Part shown: positions 24,978 through 34,652 of the stretch, piece after piece
How positions within the stretch are numbered: position 1 is the stretch's first letter
Layout: every line of letters begins with the position of its first letter
Assembly (NCBI GenBank): GCA_016234685.1
Contig: JACRAT010000018.1
Span: 60,665 to 124,664 of the forward strand
Source of the DNA: Nitrosomonadales bacterium
Lineage (GTDB): Bacteria > Pseudomonadota > Gammaproteobacteria > Burkholderiales > Gallionellaceae
Reading direction: 5' to 3'
DNA length: 64,000 nucleotides
Translations under genes and position numbers: made by a program
Notes under the pieces: generated by a model
Told to the model about the DNA's origin: nothing
What the model saw: the letters and a program-made list of their open reading frames with translations, nothing else
Databases searched by the model: none

Positions 24978-26990
24978 ATGAATTCCATCCTCAAAGTCGA
25001 ATCTCTGGTCACGCAGTTGCGCAATGGTGCGCGCATCGTCGATGGGATCTCGCTCGCCATTGGGCGGGGCGAGACCTTCGCCTTGCTGGGTGAGTCCGGT
25101 TGCGGCAAGTCGATGACGGCACTCTCTTTGTTGCGTCTGATGCCGGATGGGGTGGCGCTGGCGGCGGGTTCGGTGCGTTTGGAGGGGGACGAGTTGACCG
25201 GCCTGCCGGAAAGCGCGATGTGTCGGGTGCGTGGCGGTCGCATGGCGATGATCTTTCAGGAGCCGGGGCTGAGTCTGAATCCGGTACTGACGGTAGGGCA
25301 GCAGATCGGCGAGGTGCTGGCGTTGCACCACGAACAGATAGGCGCGGCGGCACAGGCGCGCATCGTCGAGTTGTTACAACAGGTGGGCATCCCCGATCCT
25401 CAGCGGCGCAGCGGCGAATATCCCTTCCAACTTTCCGGCGGCATGAAGCAGCGCGTGATGATCGCGATGGCGCTGGCGGGCAGCCCGAAGCTGCTCATCG
25501 CAGACGAGCCGACCACAGCGCTGGACGTGACGATACAGGCGCAAGTGCTGCAACTGCTGCGCGACACGCAAACGGCCAGCGGCATGGCGATGCTGCTCAT
25601 TACCCACGACCTCGGCGTGGTGGCGGAGATGGCGCATCAAGTGGCGGTGATGTACGCCGGGCAGATCGTCGAAGCGTCGTCGCGCCAGCAATTGTTCGCC
25701 CGCCCTTTGCATCCCTACACCCAGAAACTCTTCGCTGCCTTGCCGGATGCGCGTCACGGCAACGTTCCGCTGGCCGCCATCCCTGGCAGCGTGCCCGCGC
25801 TGGACGCGATGCCGTCCGGCTGTCGCTTCGCTCCGCGCTGCGATCACGCTTGGGAGCTGTGCCGCGAACAGACTCCGGGCTGGACCGAGCTGGAAGGGCA
25901 GGGCGTGCGCTGCCATCTCTATTCTGAGCGGGTAGCTGGTAGCTTGCGGCCGGTAGCTGAAACCGCCGCTCAAACGCTAGGCTACCCGCTACCCGCTACC
26001 GGCAACAAGCTCCTACAAGTCTTCGACTTGCAGGTTCACTTTCCCATCCGGCGCGGTATCTTGCAGCGCACTGTCGGCCATGTCCGGGCGGTGGATGGCG
26101 TGTCGCTGGAGATCGCTGCCGGGCGCACGCTGGCGCTGGTGGGGGAGTCCGGCTGCGGCAAGACCACCTTCGGCAAAGCCCTGCTGCAACTGATCGCGCC
26201 CACGGCAGGCAGCGTGCGTTTTGGCGGCAACGAGCTGATCGGGCTGTCGGCAGACGGGCTACGCCAGCAGCGCGCCGGGATGCAGATGGTGTTTCAAGAT
26301 CCTTATGCCTCCCTCAACCCGCGTTTGCGGGTGGCGGAGATCCTCGACGAAGGCATGGCAGCGCTGGGCGTGGGCGGCGATGCAGCCTCGCGCCAGCGGC
26401 TGATGGATGCCTTGCTGGAACAGGTCGGGCTGAATGCGGCGGCGAAATGGCGCTATCCGCATGAATTCTCCGGCGGTCAGCGCCAACGCATCGCCATCGC
26501 CCGCGCACTGGCGGTCAATCCGAAACTGCTGATCTGCGACGAGCCGACCAGCGCGCTGGATGTCTCGGTGCAAGCGCAGATACTCAATCTGCTCAAGTCT
26601 TTGCAGCAGGAGTTAGAACTGAGTTACCTGTTCATCACCCACAACCTAGCGGTGGTGGAGTATCTAGCCCACGAGGTCTGCGTGATGTATCTGGGCCGCA
26701 TCGTCGAGCGCGGGGCGACGGCAGACGTGCTGCGTGCGCCGCGCCATCCCTACACGCAAGCGCTGCTTTCCGCCGTGCCGCGCGTGGACGGGCCGGTGCG
26801 CGAAGTCATCCGGCTGACTGGCGAGATGCCGTCACCCGCCAAGCCGCCACAAGGCTGCCACTTCCATCCGCGTTGCCCGCAGGCGATGAGGATTTGCCGA
26901 GAAAACTATCCGGCGGCAGTCGAGGTCGGGGCGGGGCAGCGGGTGGCTTGCCACCTTTACGATGGCAAGCCAGTTGTCCGGCTCGCATGA
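24978..26990 (+). CDS. Fused oligopeptide ABC-transporter ATPase (DppD-DppF/YejF type)
   Basis: The 670-residue product holds two ATPase domains. The first has Walker A GESGCGKS, signature LSGGMKQR and [11 protein letters not shown]. The second has [16 protein letters not shown] and [11 protein letters not shown]. Each ends with the cysteine-rich oligopeptide-transporter C-terminal region ([28 protein letters not shown]). It would energise import of peptides or nickel-type substrates. No permease or binding protein is next to it. The linker (about residues 320-340) is encoded by an inverted-repeat-bearing stretch at 25927-25990. Confidence 0.94.
   Translation: MNSILKVESLVTQLRNGARIVDGISLAIGRGETFALLGESGCGKSMTALSLLRLMPDGVALAAGSVRLEGDELTGLPESAMCRVRGGRMAMIFQEPGLSLNPVLTVGQQIGEVLALHHEQIGAAAQARIVELLQQVGIPDPQRRSGEYPFQLSGGMKQRVMIAMALAGSPKLLIADEPTTALDVTIQAQVLQLLRDTQTASGMAMLLITHDLGVVAEMAHQVAVMYAGQIVEASSRQQLFARPLHPYTQKLFAALPDARHGNVPLAAIPGSVPALDAMPSGCRFAPRCDHAWELCREQTPGWTELEGQGVRCHLYSERVAGSLRPVAETAAQTLGYPLPATGNKLLQVFDLQVHFPIRRGILQRTVGHVRAVDGVSLEIAAGRTLALVGESGCGKTTFGKALLQLIAPTAGSVRFGGNELIGLSADGLRQQRAGMQMVFQDPYASLNPRLRVAEILDEGMAALGVGGDAASRQRLMDALLEQVGLNAAAKWRYPHEFSGGQRQRIAIARALAVNPKLLICDEPTSALDVSVQAQILNLLKSLQQELELSYLFITHNLAVVEYLAHEVCVMYLGRIVERGATADVLRAPRHPYTQALLSAVPRVDGPVREVIRLTGEMPSPAKPPQGCHFHPRCPQAMRICRENYPAAVEVGAGQRVACHLYDGKPVVRLA
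25927..25990. repeat. Inverted-repeat insert in the ABC ATPase linker
   Basis: AGCGGGTAGC (25927-25936) and GCTACCCGCT (25981-25990) are perfect inverted 10-mers. Extra GGTAGC/GCTACC copies lie between and after them. The stretch is in frame between the two ATPase domains, suggesting a repeat element tolerated in a linker. Confidence 0.55.
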
Positions 26991-27317
26991 ACCCAATGTT
27001 GTTAACTTTGGAAAAATTTCGTTCGCCCTGAGCCTGTCGAATGGCTCTGGTTGCGAAGCTGGTGGTTCGACAAGCTCGCTACGAACGGTTAAGCCCAGAT
27101 CATCGTTAGGCGAAACGCTACCCACGTCCTCATTTGTAAACGGGGGAGCAGCTTCCCAATTCAGCTTGGTTCCAATCTATCCTAGACGAGAGAGCAGGCA
27201 TCTTAGATTTAGAGTTTTGAAGTTAAGATTTACAATGCTGCCCACTCCGCAGTGCTACGTCGGTTTCTGAACATCCGCCGTCCACGCGCGGGAAAATTCA
27301 CACAGGTTCGTTGCCCC
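26991..27317. other. Intergenic region with REP-like palindrome (27020-27087)
   Basis: No gene is visible here. A hairpin pairs CGTTCG, GAGC and TGTCGAA (27020-27041) with TTCGACA, GCTC and CGAACG (27066-27087). The sequence CCTGAGCCTGTCGAA is typical of dispersed REP-like elements of proteobacteria. The remainder probably holds the promoter of the defence operon. Confidence 0.6.
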
Positions 27318-30104
27318 ATGAATGCAGTAGAAATCGAACAAGCCATATCGGAGCTATCTCTTCAGCCTTTCGACGCGGCGGAGTTTCCGTTCGCGTTTCT
27401 GGCCGCTTTCGGCAATAAAGAAACGGCGCTCAAGCGCCTGCGCGCGGGCAATAGCAACAAGTCGGATGTGCCCGGCGGAGTTCTCCAGACCAAAGACATC
27501 CATATTGCCGTGTGCGGAGCGGGTGAGGTGGGCGAGACGCTCAACGCCTTGCGCGCCAGCCCCGCCACGACAAAAGCCCGCGCCAAATTTATCCTCGCCA
27601 CCGACGGGCAAACTCTCGAAGCCGAAGAGCTGACCAATGGCGAAACCATCGCCTGCGCCTATCCAGATTTCCCCGACCATTTCGGCTTCTTCCTGCCGCT
27701 GGCCGGCATCTCCACCATCAAGGAAATCCGGGACAACCCCATCGACGTGCGCGCCACCGCGCGGCTGAACAAACTCTACGTCGAGTTGCTGAATGAGAAC
27801 CCCGAGTGGGCGCAGGCTGAGCGCCGCGCCGACATGAACCACTTCATGGCGCGGCTGGTGTTCTGCTTCTTTGCCGAAGATACCGACATCTTCAACGGCG
27901 AAGGACTGTTCACCCAAACCGTGGAGCAAATGGGCGAACGCGATGCCAACAACACCCACGAAGTGCTGTCCGAAATCTTCCGCGCCATGAACATCAAGGT
28001 GGACGAACGCGCCACCGCCCAACCGCGTTTGCCGGGCTGGGCGAACGGCTTCCCTTATGTGAACGGCGGGCTATTTTCCGGCAGCACCGAAGCGCCGCGC
28101 TTCACCCGCATGGCGCGCACCTACCTGATCCACGCAGGCCACCTGAACTGGCAACAAATCAACCCCGACATCTTCGGCAGCATGATCCAAGCCGTGGCCG
28201 ATGACGAAGAGCGCGGCGCATTGGGCATGCACTACACCAGCGTGCCCAACATCCTCAAAGTGTTGAACCCCTTATTTTTGGACGACCTGCGCGCCGCGTT
28301 AAATGAGGCGGGCGACAACAAAATCAAACTGCTGAATTTGCGCAAACGCATGGCGCGCATCCGCGTGTTCGATCCGGCCTGCGGCTCGGGCAACTTCCTC
28401 GTCATCGCCTACAAACAGATGCGCGAAATCGAAGCCGAAATCAACCGCCGCCGGGGCGAGACGCACCTGCGCAGCGAAATCCCGCTGACCAACTTCCGGG
28501 GCATCGAGCTGCGCGACTTCCCGGCGGAAATCGCGCGGCTAGCACTCATCATCGCCGAGTTCCAATGCGACGTGCTGTATCGCGGGCAGAAGGACGCGCT
28601 ACTGGAATTTCTTCCCTTGGACGCAGAGAACTGGATTCGTTGCGACAATGCACTACGGCTGGATTGGCTGAGTGTGTGTCCATCTACAGGCACGGGTGTG
28701 AAGGTGGTCGGTGATGACTTATTTAGCACGCCGCTGGATCAGGCGGAAATCGACTTCAAGAACGAAGGCGGTGAGACGTATATCTGTGGCAACCCGCCGT
28801 ATGTTTGGAGCAATGACCAAACACAGGAACAAAAAAATGATCTAAAAAACCTGTTTGAAAAACATCTTAAATCATGGAAAACGCTTAACTATGTTTCTGG
28901 ATGGCTAATTAAATCGGCGGATTACATATCGATCACTGGCGCGAGAAGCGCGCTCGTTAGTACCAATACAATTTGTCAGGGGCAACAGGTTTCGCTGCTG
29001 TGGCCTTTGATATTCCAGAAATACTGCGAGATTGGATTTGCGCACACGTCTTTTAAATGGAGAAATCTCGCGGCAAAAAACGCTGGAGTAACTGTTGTCG
29101 TGATCGGGCTGCGAAAAGTTTCCAACGCTCCGTGCAAAATTTATTCACAAGAGCAAGATGGCAGCGATTTTGTAAAAGAAGTTTCCGAAATCGGCCCTTA
29201 CTTGGTTCTTGGCAAAGCGATAATTGTAAGTAAGCTTAGTAACCCGATGGCTAGTCTTCCCAGCATGAGCTTTGGGAATAAACCAGTAGATGGCGGGAAT
29301 CTTCTACTGTCTAAAACTGATTTTCAAGAGCTTGGCCTCGATCAAGAATTACAATTTAAGCTGACGCGACGAATTTATGGCTCTGCCGAAGTTATCGATG
29401 GGTTAGACCGGCGATGTCTTTGGATAGAAGAAGAAAATCTTCAATTGGCGATGAGAAATTCGGCAATTGAAGAAAGAATTGAGCGCGTTAGAGAGCTGCG
29501 AAAAACGAGTTCGGATTTTGGCATGCAGGCTAGAGACTTGCGTCCGCATCAGTTTCGCGAAATGAGGTCGTCCAAGAGCTTGACTATTGTCATGCCAGCC
29601 ATCTCGTCTGAAAATCGCGACTACTTACCGGCGACTGCATTGCCAAACGATTGCGTAATTTCAAATCGGTGTTACGGAATTTACGATGGGCCATTGTGGA
29701 GTCTTGCCCTATTAACTTCCCGCATTCATTGGGTATGGATTAGCACCGTCTGCGGGCGTCTTGAAATGCGGTTCTCTTATACAAACACCCTCGGCTGGAA
29801 CACCTTCCCCGTCCCGCTACTCACCGAGCAAAACAAAGCCGACCTGACCGCCTGCGCCGAGGCCATCCTGCTGGCGCGCGAAGCGCATTTCCCCGCCACC
29901 ATCGCCGAGCTGTACGACCCGGATAACATGCCGGAGAACCTGCGCCACGCCCACGAGCGCAACGACGAAGTGCTGGAGCGCATCTACATCGGTCGCCGTT
30001 TCAGGAACGACACCGAGCGGTTGGAAAAACTGTTTGAGCTTTATACCAAGATGACGGCGGCGGCCAAGCCCGCAATGAAAGCAACGAGGGGGAAGAGGGC
30101 ATGA
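27318..30104 (+). CDS. MmeI-like class I DNA methyltransferase
   Basis: The 928-residue product follows the MmeI-family order: N-terminal domain (about 1-150), helical spacer (about 160-330, including MNHFMARLVFCFFAEDTDIF), methyltransferase core with SAM motif DPACGSGNFL near residue 352 and catalytic NPPY near 491 (adenine N6 type), a target-recognition domain (about 500-820) and a C-terminal helical region. The PD-ExK nuclease motif of true type IIG enzymes is not evident at the N-terminus, so cutting may rest with another protein. The first gene of a plus-strand cluster; it overlaps the RhuM gene by 4 bp. Confidence 0.9.
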   Translation: MNAVEIEQAISELSLQPFDAAEFPFAFLAAFGNKETALKRLRAGNSNKSDVPGGVLQTKDIHIAVCGAGEVGETLNALRASPATTKARAKFILATDGQTLEAEELTNGETIACAYPDFPDHFGFFLPLAGISTIKEIRDNPIDVRATARLNKLYVELLNENPEWAQAERRADMNHFMARLVFCFFAEDTDIFNGEGLFTQTVEQMGERDANNTHEVLSEIFRAMNIKVDERATAQPRLPGWANGFPYVNGGLFSGSTEAPRFTRMARTYLIHAGHLNWQQINPDIFGSMIQAVADDEERGALGMHYTSVPNILKVLNPLFLDDLRAALNEAGDNKIKLLNLRKRMARIRVFDPACGSGNFLVIAYKQMREIEAEINRRRGETHLRSEIPLTNFRGIELRDFPAEIARLALIIAEFQCDVLYRGQKDALLEFLPLDAENWIRCDNALRLDWLSVCPSTGTGVKVVGDDLFSTPLDQAEIDFKNEGGETYICGNPPYVWSNDQTQEQKNDLKNLFEKHLKSWKTLNYVSGWLIKSADYISITGARSALVSTNTICQGQQVSLLWPLIFQKYCEIGFAHTSFKWRNLAAKNAGVTVVVIGLRKVSNAPCKIYSQEQDGSDFVKEVSEIGPYLVLGKAIIVSKLSNPMASLPSMSFGNKPVDGGNLLLSKTDFQELGLDQELQFKLTRRIYGSAEVIDGLDRRCLWIEEENLQLAMRNSAIEERIERVRELRKTSSDFGMQARDLRPHQFREMRSSKSLTIVMPAISSENRDYLPATALPNDCVISNRCYGIYDGPLWSLALLTSRIHWVWISTVCGRLEMRFSYTNTLGWNTFPVPLLTEQNKADLTACAEAILLAREAHFPATIAELYDPDNMPENLRHAHERNDEVLERIYIGRRFRNDTERLEKLFELYTKMTAAAKPAMKATRGKRA

Positions 30105-31147
30105 GCGACCTAATCATTTATACCTCCGACGATGGCCAGACCCGGATCAATCTGCGGGTAGAGGCCGACAGTATCTGGCTGAGCCAACTGGAAATCGCCG
30201 AGCTGTTCCAGACCACCAAGCAAAACGTCTCGCTCCACGCCAAAAATATCTTTTCCGATGGGGAGTTGCAGCCGGATTCAGTTGTCAAGGATTCCTTGAC
30301 AACTGCCGCCGATGGCAAGAACTACTGCACGCAGCTCTACCATCTGGATCTGATTTTGGCCATCGGCTACCGCATCCGTTCGCCACGCGGCACACAGTTT
30401 CGCCAGTGGGCGACCCGACACCTCAAGGAGTTTCTGGTGAAGGGTTTCGTCATGGACGATGAGCGGCTGAAGAACCCGGGGGCTTGGGATTATTTCGACG
30501 AACTGCTGGAGCGCATCCGCGAGATACGGGCCTCGGAGAAGCGTTTTTATCAAAAGGTCCGCGACCTCTTCGCCCTGAGCTCGGATTACCGCATCACGGA
30601 AAAAGAGACCCAGGTTTTTTTCGCCGAGGTGCAGAACAAGCTGCTTTTTGCGGCCACCGGCCACACCGCCGCCGAGCTGATCGTGAAACGCGCAGACCCG
30701 GAAAGTCCGAATATGTCGCTCACCCACTGGAGCGGCTCTCGCGTCCGCAAGCAGGATGTCGTTATCGCCAAGAATTACCTCTCGGAAGACGAGATAGATA
30801 CCCTCAATCGACTGGTGGTGATTTTTCTGGAACAGGCAGAGCTGAGAGTGAAGCAGCGGCATGACCTCACGCTGGATTTTTGGCGCAACCATGTGGACGG
30901 CATGCTGGCGTTCAACGGGCAGGCAGTTTTGCAAAATTCCGGCACGATCCGCCATGATGATATGGTGGGCATCGCCCACGCACGTTACGAGACCTTCGAT
31001 CACCATCGCCGCGCCACCGAGGCGCTGGAAGCCGATGCGGCAGATTTGCAGGAAATCGAGCAACTGGAAAAACGTGTGGAGCGGCAGACGAAGATGACTG
31101 CGGCAGTCAAGGCCACATCTGCTGCACAGACGAGGAAAGAAATATGA
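30101..31147 (+). CDS. RhuM-family protein
   Basis: The 348-residue product matches the RhuM (virulence RhuM/Fic-DOC associated) family: IWLSQLEIAELFQTTKQNVSLH, an N-terminal HTH-like segment, YCTQLYHLDLILAIGYRIRS, then RGTQFRQWATRHLKEFL. RhuM proteins are common in restriction-modification and defence islands, with unresolved function. The Lys/Glu-rich C-terminus is probably a coiled coil. It starts in an ATGA overlap with the methyltransferase gene and overlaps the Fic gene the same way. Confidence 0.88.
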   Translation: MSDLIIYTSDDGQTRINLRVEADSIWLSQLEIAELFQTTKQNVSLHAKNIFSDGELQPDSVVKDSLTTAADGKNYCTQLYHLDLILAIGYRIRSPRGTQFRQWATRHLKEFLVKGFVMDDERLKNPGAWDYFDELLERIREIRASEKRFYQKVRDLFALSSDYRITEKETQVFFAEVQNKLLFAATGHTAAELIVKRADPESPNMSLTHWSGSRVRKQDVVIAKNYLSEDEIDTLNRLVVIFLEQAELRVKQRHDLTLDFWRNHVDGMLAFNGQAVLQNSGTIRHDDMVGIAHARYETFDHHRRATEALEADAADLQEIEQLEKRVERQTKMTAAVKATSAAQTRKEI

Positions 31148-32259
31148 GCCCCTACACACCCAACGCACTGCCCCTGTCCGACCTGGATTTTCGCCGCCTG
31201 CTGCCCTTGGTGGGGCAGGCCAACGCGGCATTGGCGCGCTACGACGGCCTGCTGCAAGGCATCCCCAATCCGGCGGTTATGCTTTCGCCGCTGACCACGC
31301 AGGAAGCTGTCTTGTCATCCAAGATCGAGGGTACACAGGCCACTGTGGATGAGGTGCTGGAACAGGAAGCCGGGCTCCTCAAGCAAGGCGAAAAATACGA
31401 GGATATTCAGGAAATATCCAACTATCGCCGCGCCTTGTATTCGGCACGCGAGCACTTGAAGGATTACCCTATTCGCCTGGGGTTTGTGCGAGAGTTGCAC
31501 CGTATTTTGATGAGCAGCGTGCGCGGGCAAGACAAGACACCGGGCGAGTTTAGGCTGGAACAGAATTGGATCGGCAAGCACGGCTGTACGATGGAGCAGG
31601 CGAGTTTTGTGCCACCCAACCCGCATCAACTGCTCGACCACTTGCAGGCGTGGGAGAGTTATCTGGACAGCGATGATGTGGATTTTCTGCTGCAAACGGC
31701 TGTGGTGCACGCGCAGTTTGAGTTGCTGCATCCATTCAAGGATGGCAATGGCCGGATTGGCCGTATTTTGATTCCGCTGTTTTTGTACCAGAAGCGTGCG
31801 TTATCTCAGCCTATGTTCTACCTGTCCGAGTATCTGGAGGGTCATCGGGAGGAGTATTACCAGCGGCTCAAGACCATTTCGGCTGAGGGGGACTGGAACG
31901 GCTGGATCGCTTTTTTCCTGCAAGCTATCATTACCCAGGCAGGTCAGAACAGCATCCGCGTGACGGCCATTCAGGCGTTGTACGAAGAAATGAAGTTGGC
32001 CATTCAGGCGGCCACACACTCGCAGTACACCGTGCATGTGCTGGATGCCATTTTCAGTAAGCCTGTCTTCCGCTCGTCCGATCTGGCGCAACAGCTTTTC
32101 AAGGAGTTTGGCATCCATGAGAAGACGACGCCCGGCTTGTTGCGGCAGATGAAAGACGCGGGCATCTTGCGTGAATTGCAGCCCGGCAGCGGCAGACGCC
32201 CGGCCACGATGTGCTTCCCTCGGCTAATCAACTTGGCGGAAGGCCGAGAGGTGCTATGA
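31144..32259 (+). CDS. Fic-family protein AMP-transferase
   Basis: The 371-residue product has the Fic motif HPFKDGNGRIGR at about residues 196-207, complete with catalytic His. It also has an N-terminal inhibitory motif, SSKIEGT, at residues 58-64, whose Glu blocks ATP binding until relieved. A winged-helix-like domain follows at the C-terminus (about 290-371). Fic enzymes transfer AMP to protein hydroxyls. The self-inhibition motif marks it as regulated rather than free-acting. It lies in the defence cluster, overlapping RhuM. Confidence 0.93.
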   Translation: MSPYTPNALPLSDLDFRRLLPLVGQANAALARYDGLLQGIPNPAVMLSPLTTQEAVLSSKIEGTQATVDEVLEQEAGLLKQGEKYEDIQEISNYRRALYSAREHLKDYPIRLGFVRELHRILMSSVRGQDKTPGEFRLEQNWIGKHGCTMEQASFVPPNPHQLLDHLQAWESYLDSDDVDFLLQTAVVHAQFELLHPFKDGNGRIGRILIPLFLYQKRALSQPMFYLSEYLEGHREEYYQRLKTISAEGDWNGWIAFFLQAIITQAGQNSIRVTAIQALYEEMKLAIQAATHSQYTVHVLDAIFSKPVFRSSDLAQQLFKEFGIHEKTTPGLLRQMKDAGILRELQPGSGRRPATMCFPRLINLAEGREVL

Positions 32260-32266
32260 GTCGCTT

Positions 32267-32476
32267 ATGGAGCTTGAATACTCCGAAACCTATTTATTGG
32301 AGTGCAAAAACAATAATAGACTCCATTGCTTGTTTTGTGGCGCACACATGCTCCACAAAATTTCCGATATGAAGAGAGCATATTCGAGCGGTTATGAGTG
32401 CATCGGCGTATGTCGAGTTTGCCCGTCCTGCCCAAGCGTGATGCTAAAAAACGGATGGAATCGGATGGGATTTTGA
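32267..32476 (+). CDS. Possible small Cys-rich ORF between Fic and helicase genes
   Basis: A 69-residue frame starting MELEYSETYLLECKNNNRLH with CLFCG, CIGVCRVCPSC pairs that could bind zinc. No clear ribosome binding site and no known family. It fills a 257-bp gap that is richer in A and T than its neighbours. Low confidence. Confidence 0.3.
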   Translation: MELEYSETYLLECKNNNRLHCLFCGAHMLHKISDMKRAYSSGYECIGVCRVCPSCPSVMLKNGWNRMGF

Positions 32477-32516
32477 TTGGCTTCCCCATCGCCGTGTATT
32501 TCTGACATAAAAACTT

Positions 32517-34652
32517 ATGAACCCAATGACCTCGCAAACCAACCCCACCAATGCCTACACCGTGCCGTCGGTGTCCATCACCACGGCGCGCACCGGCGCT
32601 TCCAGCAAGGCCAACGCGCTGGGGATGCGCGCCATGCAGGAGTGCGCCTATTCCAAGCGCGGCGAGCAGTATCTGCTGATCAAGTCGCCACCAGCATCGG
32701 GGAAATCCCGCGCACTGATGTTCATCGCGCTGGACAAGCTCAACAATCAGGGCTTGCAACAGGCCATCATTGTGGTGCCGGAGCGCTCCATTGGCGGCAG
32801 CTTTGCAGACGAACCGCTGAGCCAGTACGGCTTCTATTGGGATTGGCAGGTGGCTCCGCAGTGGAACCTGTGCAACGCGCCCGGTGTGGACGATGTGAAG
32901 GTCGCCAAGTCCAAGGTCAAGGCCGTTGGGGAGTTCCTTGCCAGTGACGACAAGACGCTGGTCTGCACGCACGCCACCTTCCGCTTTGCGGTGGAAGAGC
33001 TGGGCATCGCAGCGTTCGATAATCGTTTGATCGCTATTGACGAGTTTCATCACGTCTCCAGCAACCCAGGCAACGTGCTGGGCAATCAGTTGGCGGCGTT
33101 CATCGTGCGCGACAAAGTGCATCTGGTGGCCATGACCGGCTCTTATTTCCGGGGCGACAGTGTGGCGGTGCTGTCCCCCGCAGACGAAGCAAAGTTCGAG
33201 AGTGTCACGTATACCTACTACCAACAACTCAACGGCTATAACTGGCTCAAGACGTTGGACATCGGCTATTTCTTTTACACGGGGCGCTATGTGGAAGCCG
33301 TTGAAAAAGTGCTCGACCCGGCCCTGAAAACCATCGTCCATATTCCCAATGTGAATGCCCGCGAAAGCCTGAAAGACAAGGAGCGCGAGGTAAACGAAAT
33401 CATGGAGACACTTGGCGACTGGTCGCACGTTGATCCGGCCACGGGTTTCCATCTGCTTAAAACCAAGGATGGCCGCACGCTGAGGGTGGCAGATTTGGTG
33501 GATGACAGTGATCCGGCCAGACGATCCCGCGTGCTCGCTGCGCTGAAAGACCCAGCACAGAAAAATAATCGCGACTATGTGGACATCATCATCGCACTGG
33601 GCATGGCGAAGGAAGGCTTCGATTGGATATGGTGCGAACATGCGTTGACCATTGGTTACCGCAGCAGTCTCACTGAAATTGTGCAAATCATCGGTCGCGC
33701 TACCCGTGATGCCGAGGGCAAGGAGCGTGCGCGTTTCACCAACCTGATCGCCGAACCCTCAGCCGAACAAGCCGCCGTGGCCGAGGCGGTGAACGACATG
33801 CTCAAGGCCATTTCCGCCAGCTTGCTGATGGAACAGGTGCTGGCCCCGCGCTATGAATTCACCCCCAAGAACAATGGCCCGAAGGATGGCTTTGATTACG
33901 GCGAGGAAGGCTACAAGGACGGCGGCTACAACATCGGGGTCAACAAGGACACCGGCCAGATTCATGTGGAGATCAACGGGCTGACGACACTGCAAAGCCC
34001 GGAAGCTACGCGCATCTGCAAAGAAGATTTGAACGAAGTCGTCACCAGTTTCTTGCAGGACAAGATCGCGCTGGAGCAGGGTTTGTTCAACCAGGAAAAT
34101 ACGCTGCCCGAAGAGTTGACCCAGTTGCGCATGGGCAAAATCGTGCGCGAGCGTTACCCGGACTTGAGCGATACTGACCAGGAGGCCATCCGCCAACACG
34201 CCATTGCTGCCATGAACATTACCCAACAGGCCAAGTTGGCGTTGGCTCAGGCCGATGCGAATGTTGGAGGTACGGGCGATAGCACAGTGCAAGGCAATAC
34301 GGCCTTGATAGATGGAGTGCGCAAGTTTGTTAACGTGCGCGATCTGGATATTGATCTGATCGACCGCATCAACCCCTTCGATGCCGCCTATGCGGTGCTG
34401 GCAAAAGCGATGGATGAGAAATCGCTGCGCCAAGTGCAAGCCAGCATTGCGGCCAAGAAGGTGAACATCCCCGTAGATGAAGCCCGCGAATTGGCAAAGC
34501 GTGCTTTGCAATTCAAGAACGAGCGTGGTCGCCTGCCAGACATCAACTCAGCCGATGCGTGGGAAAAGAAAATGGCTGAAGGCGTGGCTGCTTTCGCACG
34601 TTACAAGGCTCAAGAGTTGGCGGCCAAGCAGGGCGAGGCACGCAATGGCTGA
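32517..34652 (+). CDS. SF2 DEAD/DEAH-type helicase-like ATPase of the defence cluster
   Basis: The 711-residue product has Walker A SPPASGKSR at about residues 57-65, Walker B IAIDEFHH at about 172-179, VAMTGSYFRG (motif III position), and QIIGRATRD at about 390-398 (motif VI). This is a two-RecA-domain ATPase expected to move along DNA. The C-terminal 300 residues are a helical region of unknown role. Its stop overlaps the start of the GIY-YIG gene by 8 bp, suggesting the two proteins act together. Confidence 0.85.
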   Translation: MNPMTSQTNPTNAYTVPSVSITTARTGASSKANALGMRAMQECAYSKRGEQYLLIKSPPASGKSRALMFIALDKLNNQGLQQAIIVVPERSIGGSFADEPLSQYGFYWDWQVAPQWNLCNAPGVDDVKVAKSKVKAVGEFLASDDKTLVCTHATFRFAVEELGIAAFDNRLIAIDEFHHVSSNPGNVLGNQLAAFIVRDKVHLVAMTGSYFRGDSVAVLSPADEAKFESVTYTYYQQLNGYNWLKTLDIGYFFYTGRYVEAVEKVLDPALKTIVHIPNVNARESLKDKEREVNEIMETLGDWSHVDPATGFHLLKTKDGRTLRVADLVDDSDPARRSRVLAALKDPAQKNNRDYVDIIIALGMAKEGFDWIWCEHALTIGYRSSLTEIVQIIGRATRDAEGKERARFTNLIAEPSAEQAAVAEAVNDMLKAISASLLMEQVLAPRYEFTPKNNGPKDGFDYGEEGYKDGGYNIGVNKDTGQIHVEINGLTTLQSPEATRICKEDLNEVVTSFLQDKIALEQGLFNQENTLPEELTQLRMGKIVRERYPDLSDTDQEAIRQHAIAAMNITQQAKLALAQADANVGGTGDSTVQGNTALIDGVRKFVNVRDLDIDLIDRINPFDAAYAVLAKAMDEKSLRQVQASIAAKKVNIPVDEARELAKRALQFKNERGRLPDINSADAWEKKMAEGVAAFARYKAQELAAKQGEARNG

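Noticed and set aside
27101..27125. An isolated attC-like CGTTAGGC near the defence cluster
   Set aside because: No matching partner arm or hairpin at attC distance.
32265..33686. A 473-codon minus-strand frame
   Set aside because: It overlaps the helicase gene, whose motifs are clear on the plus strand.
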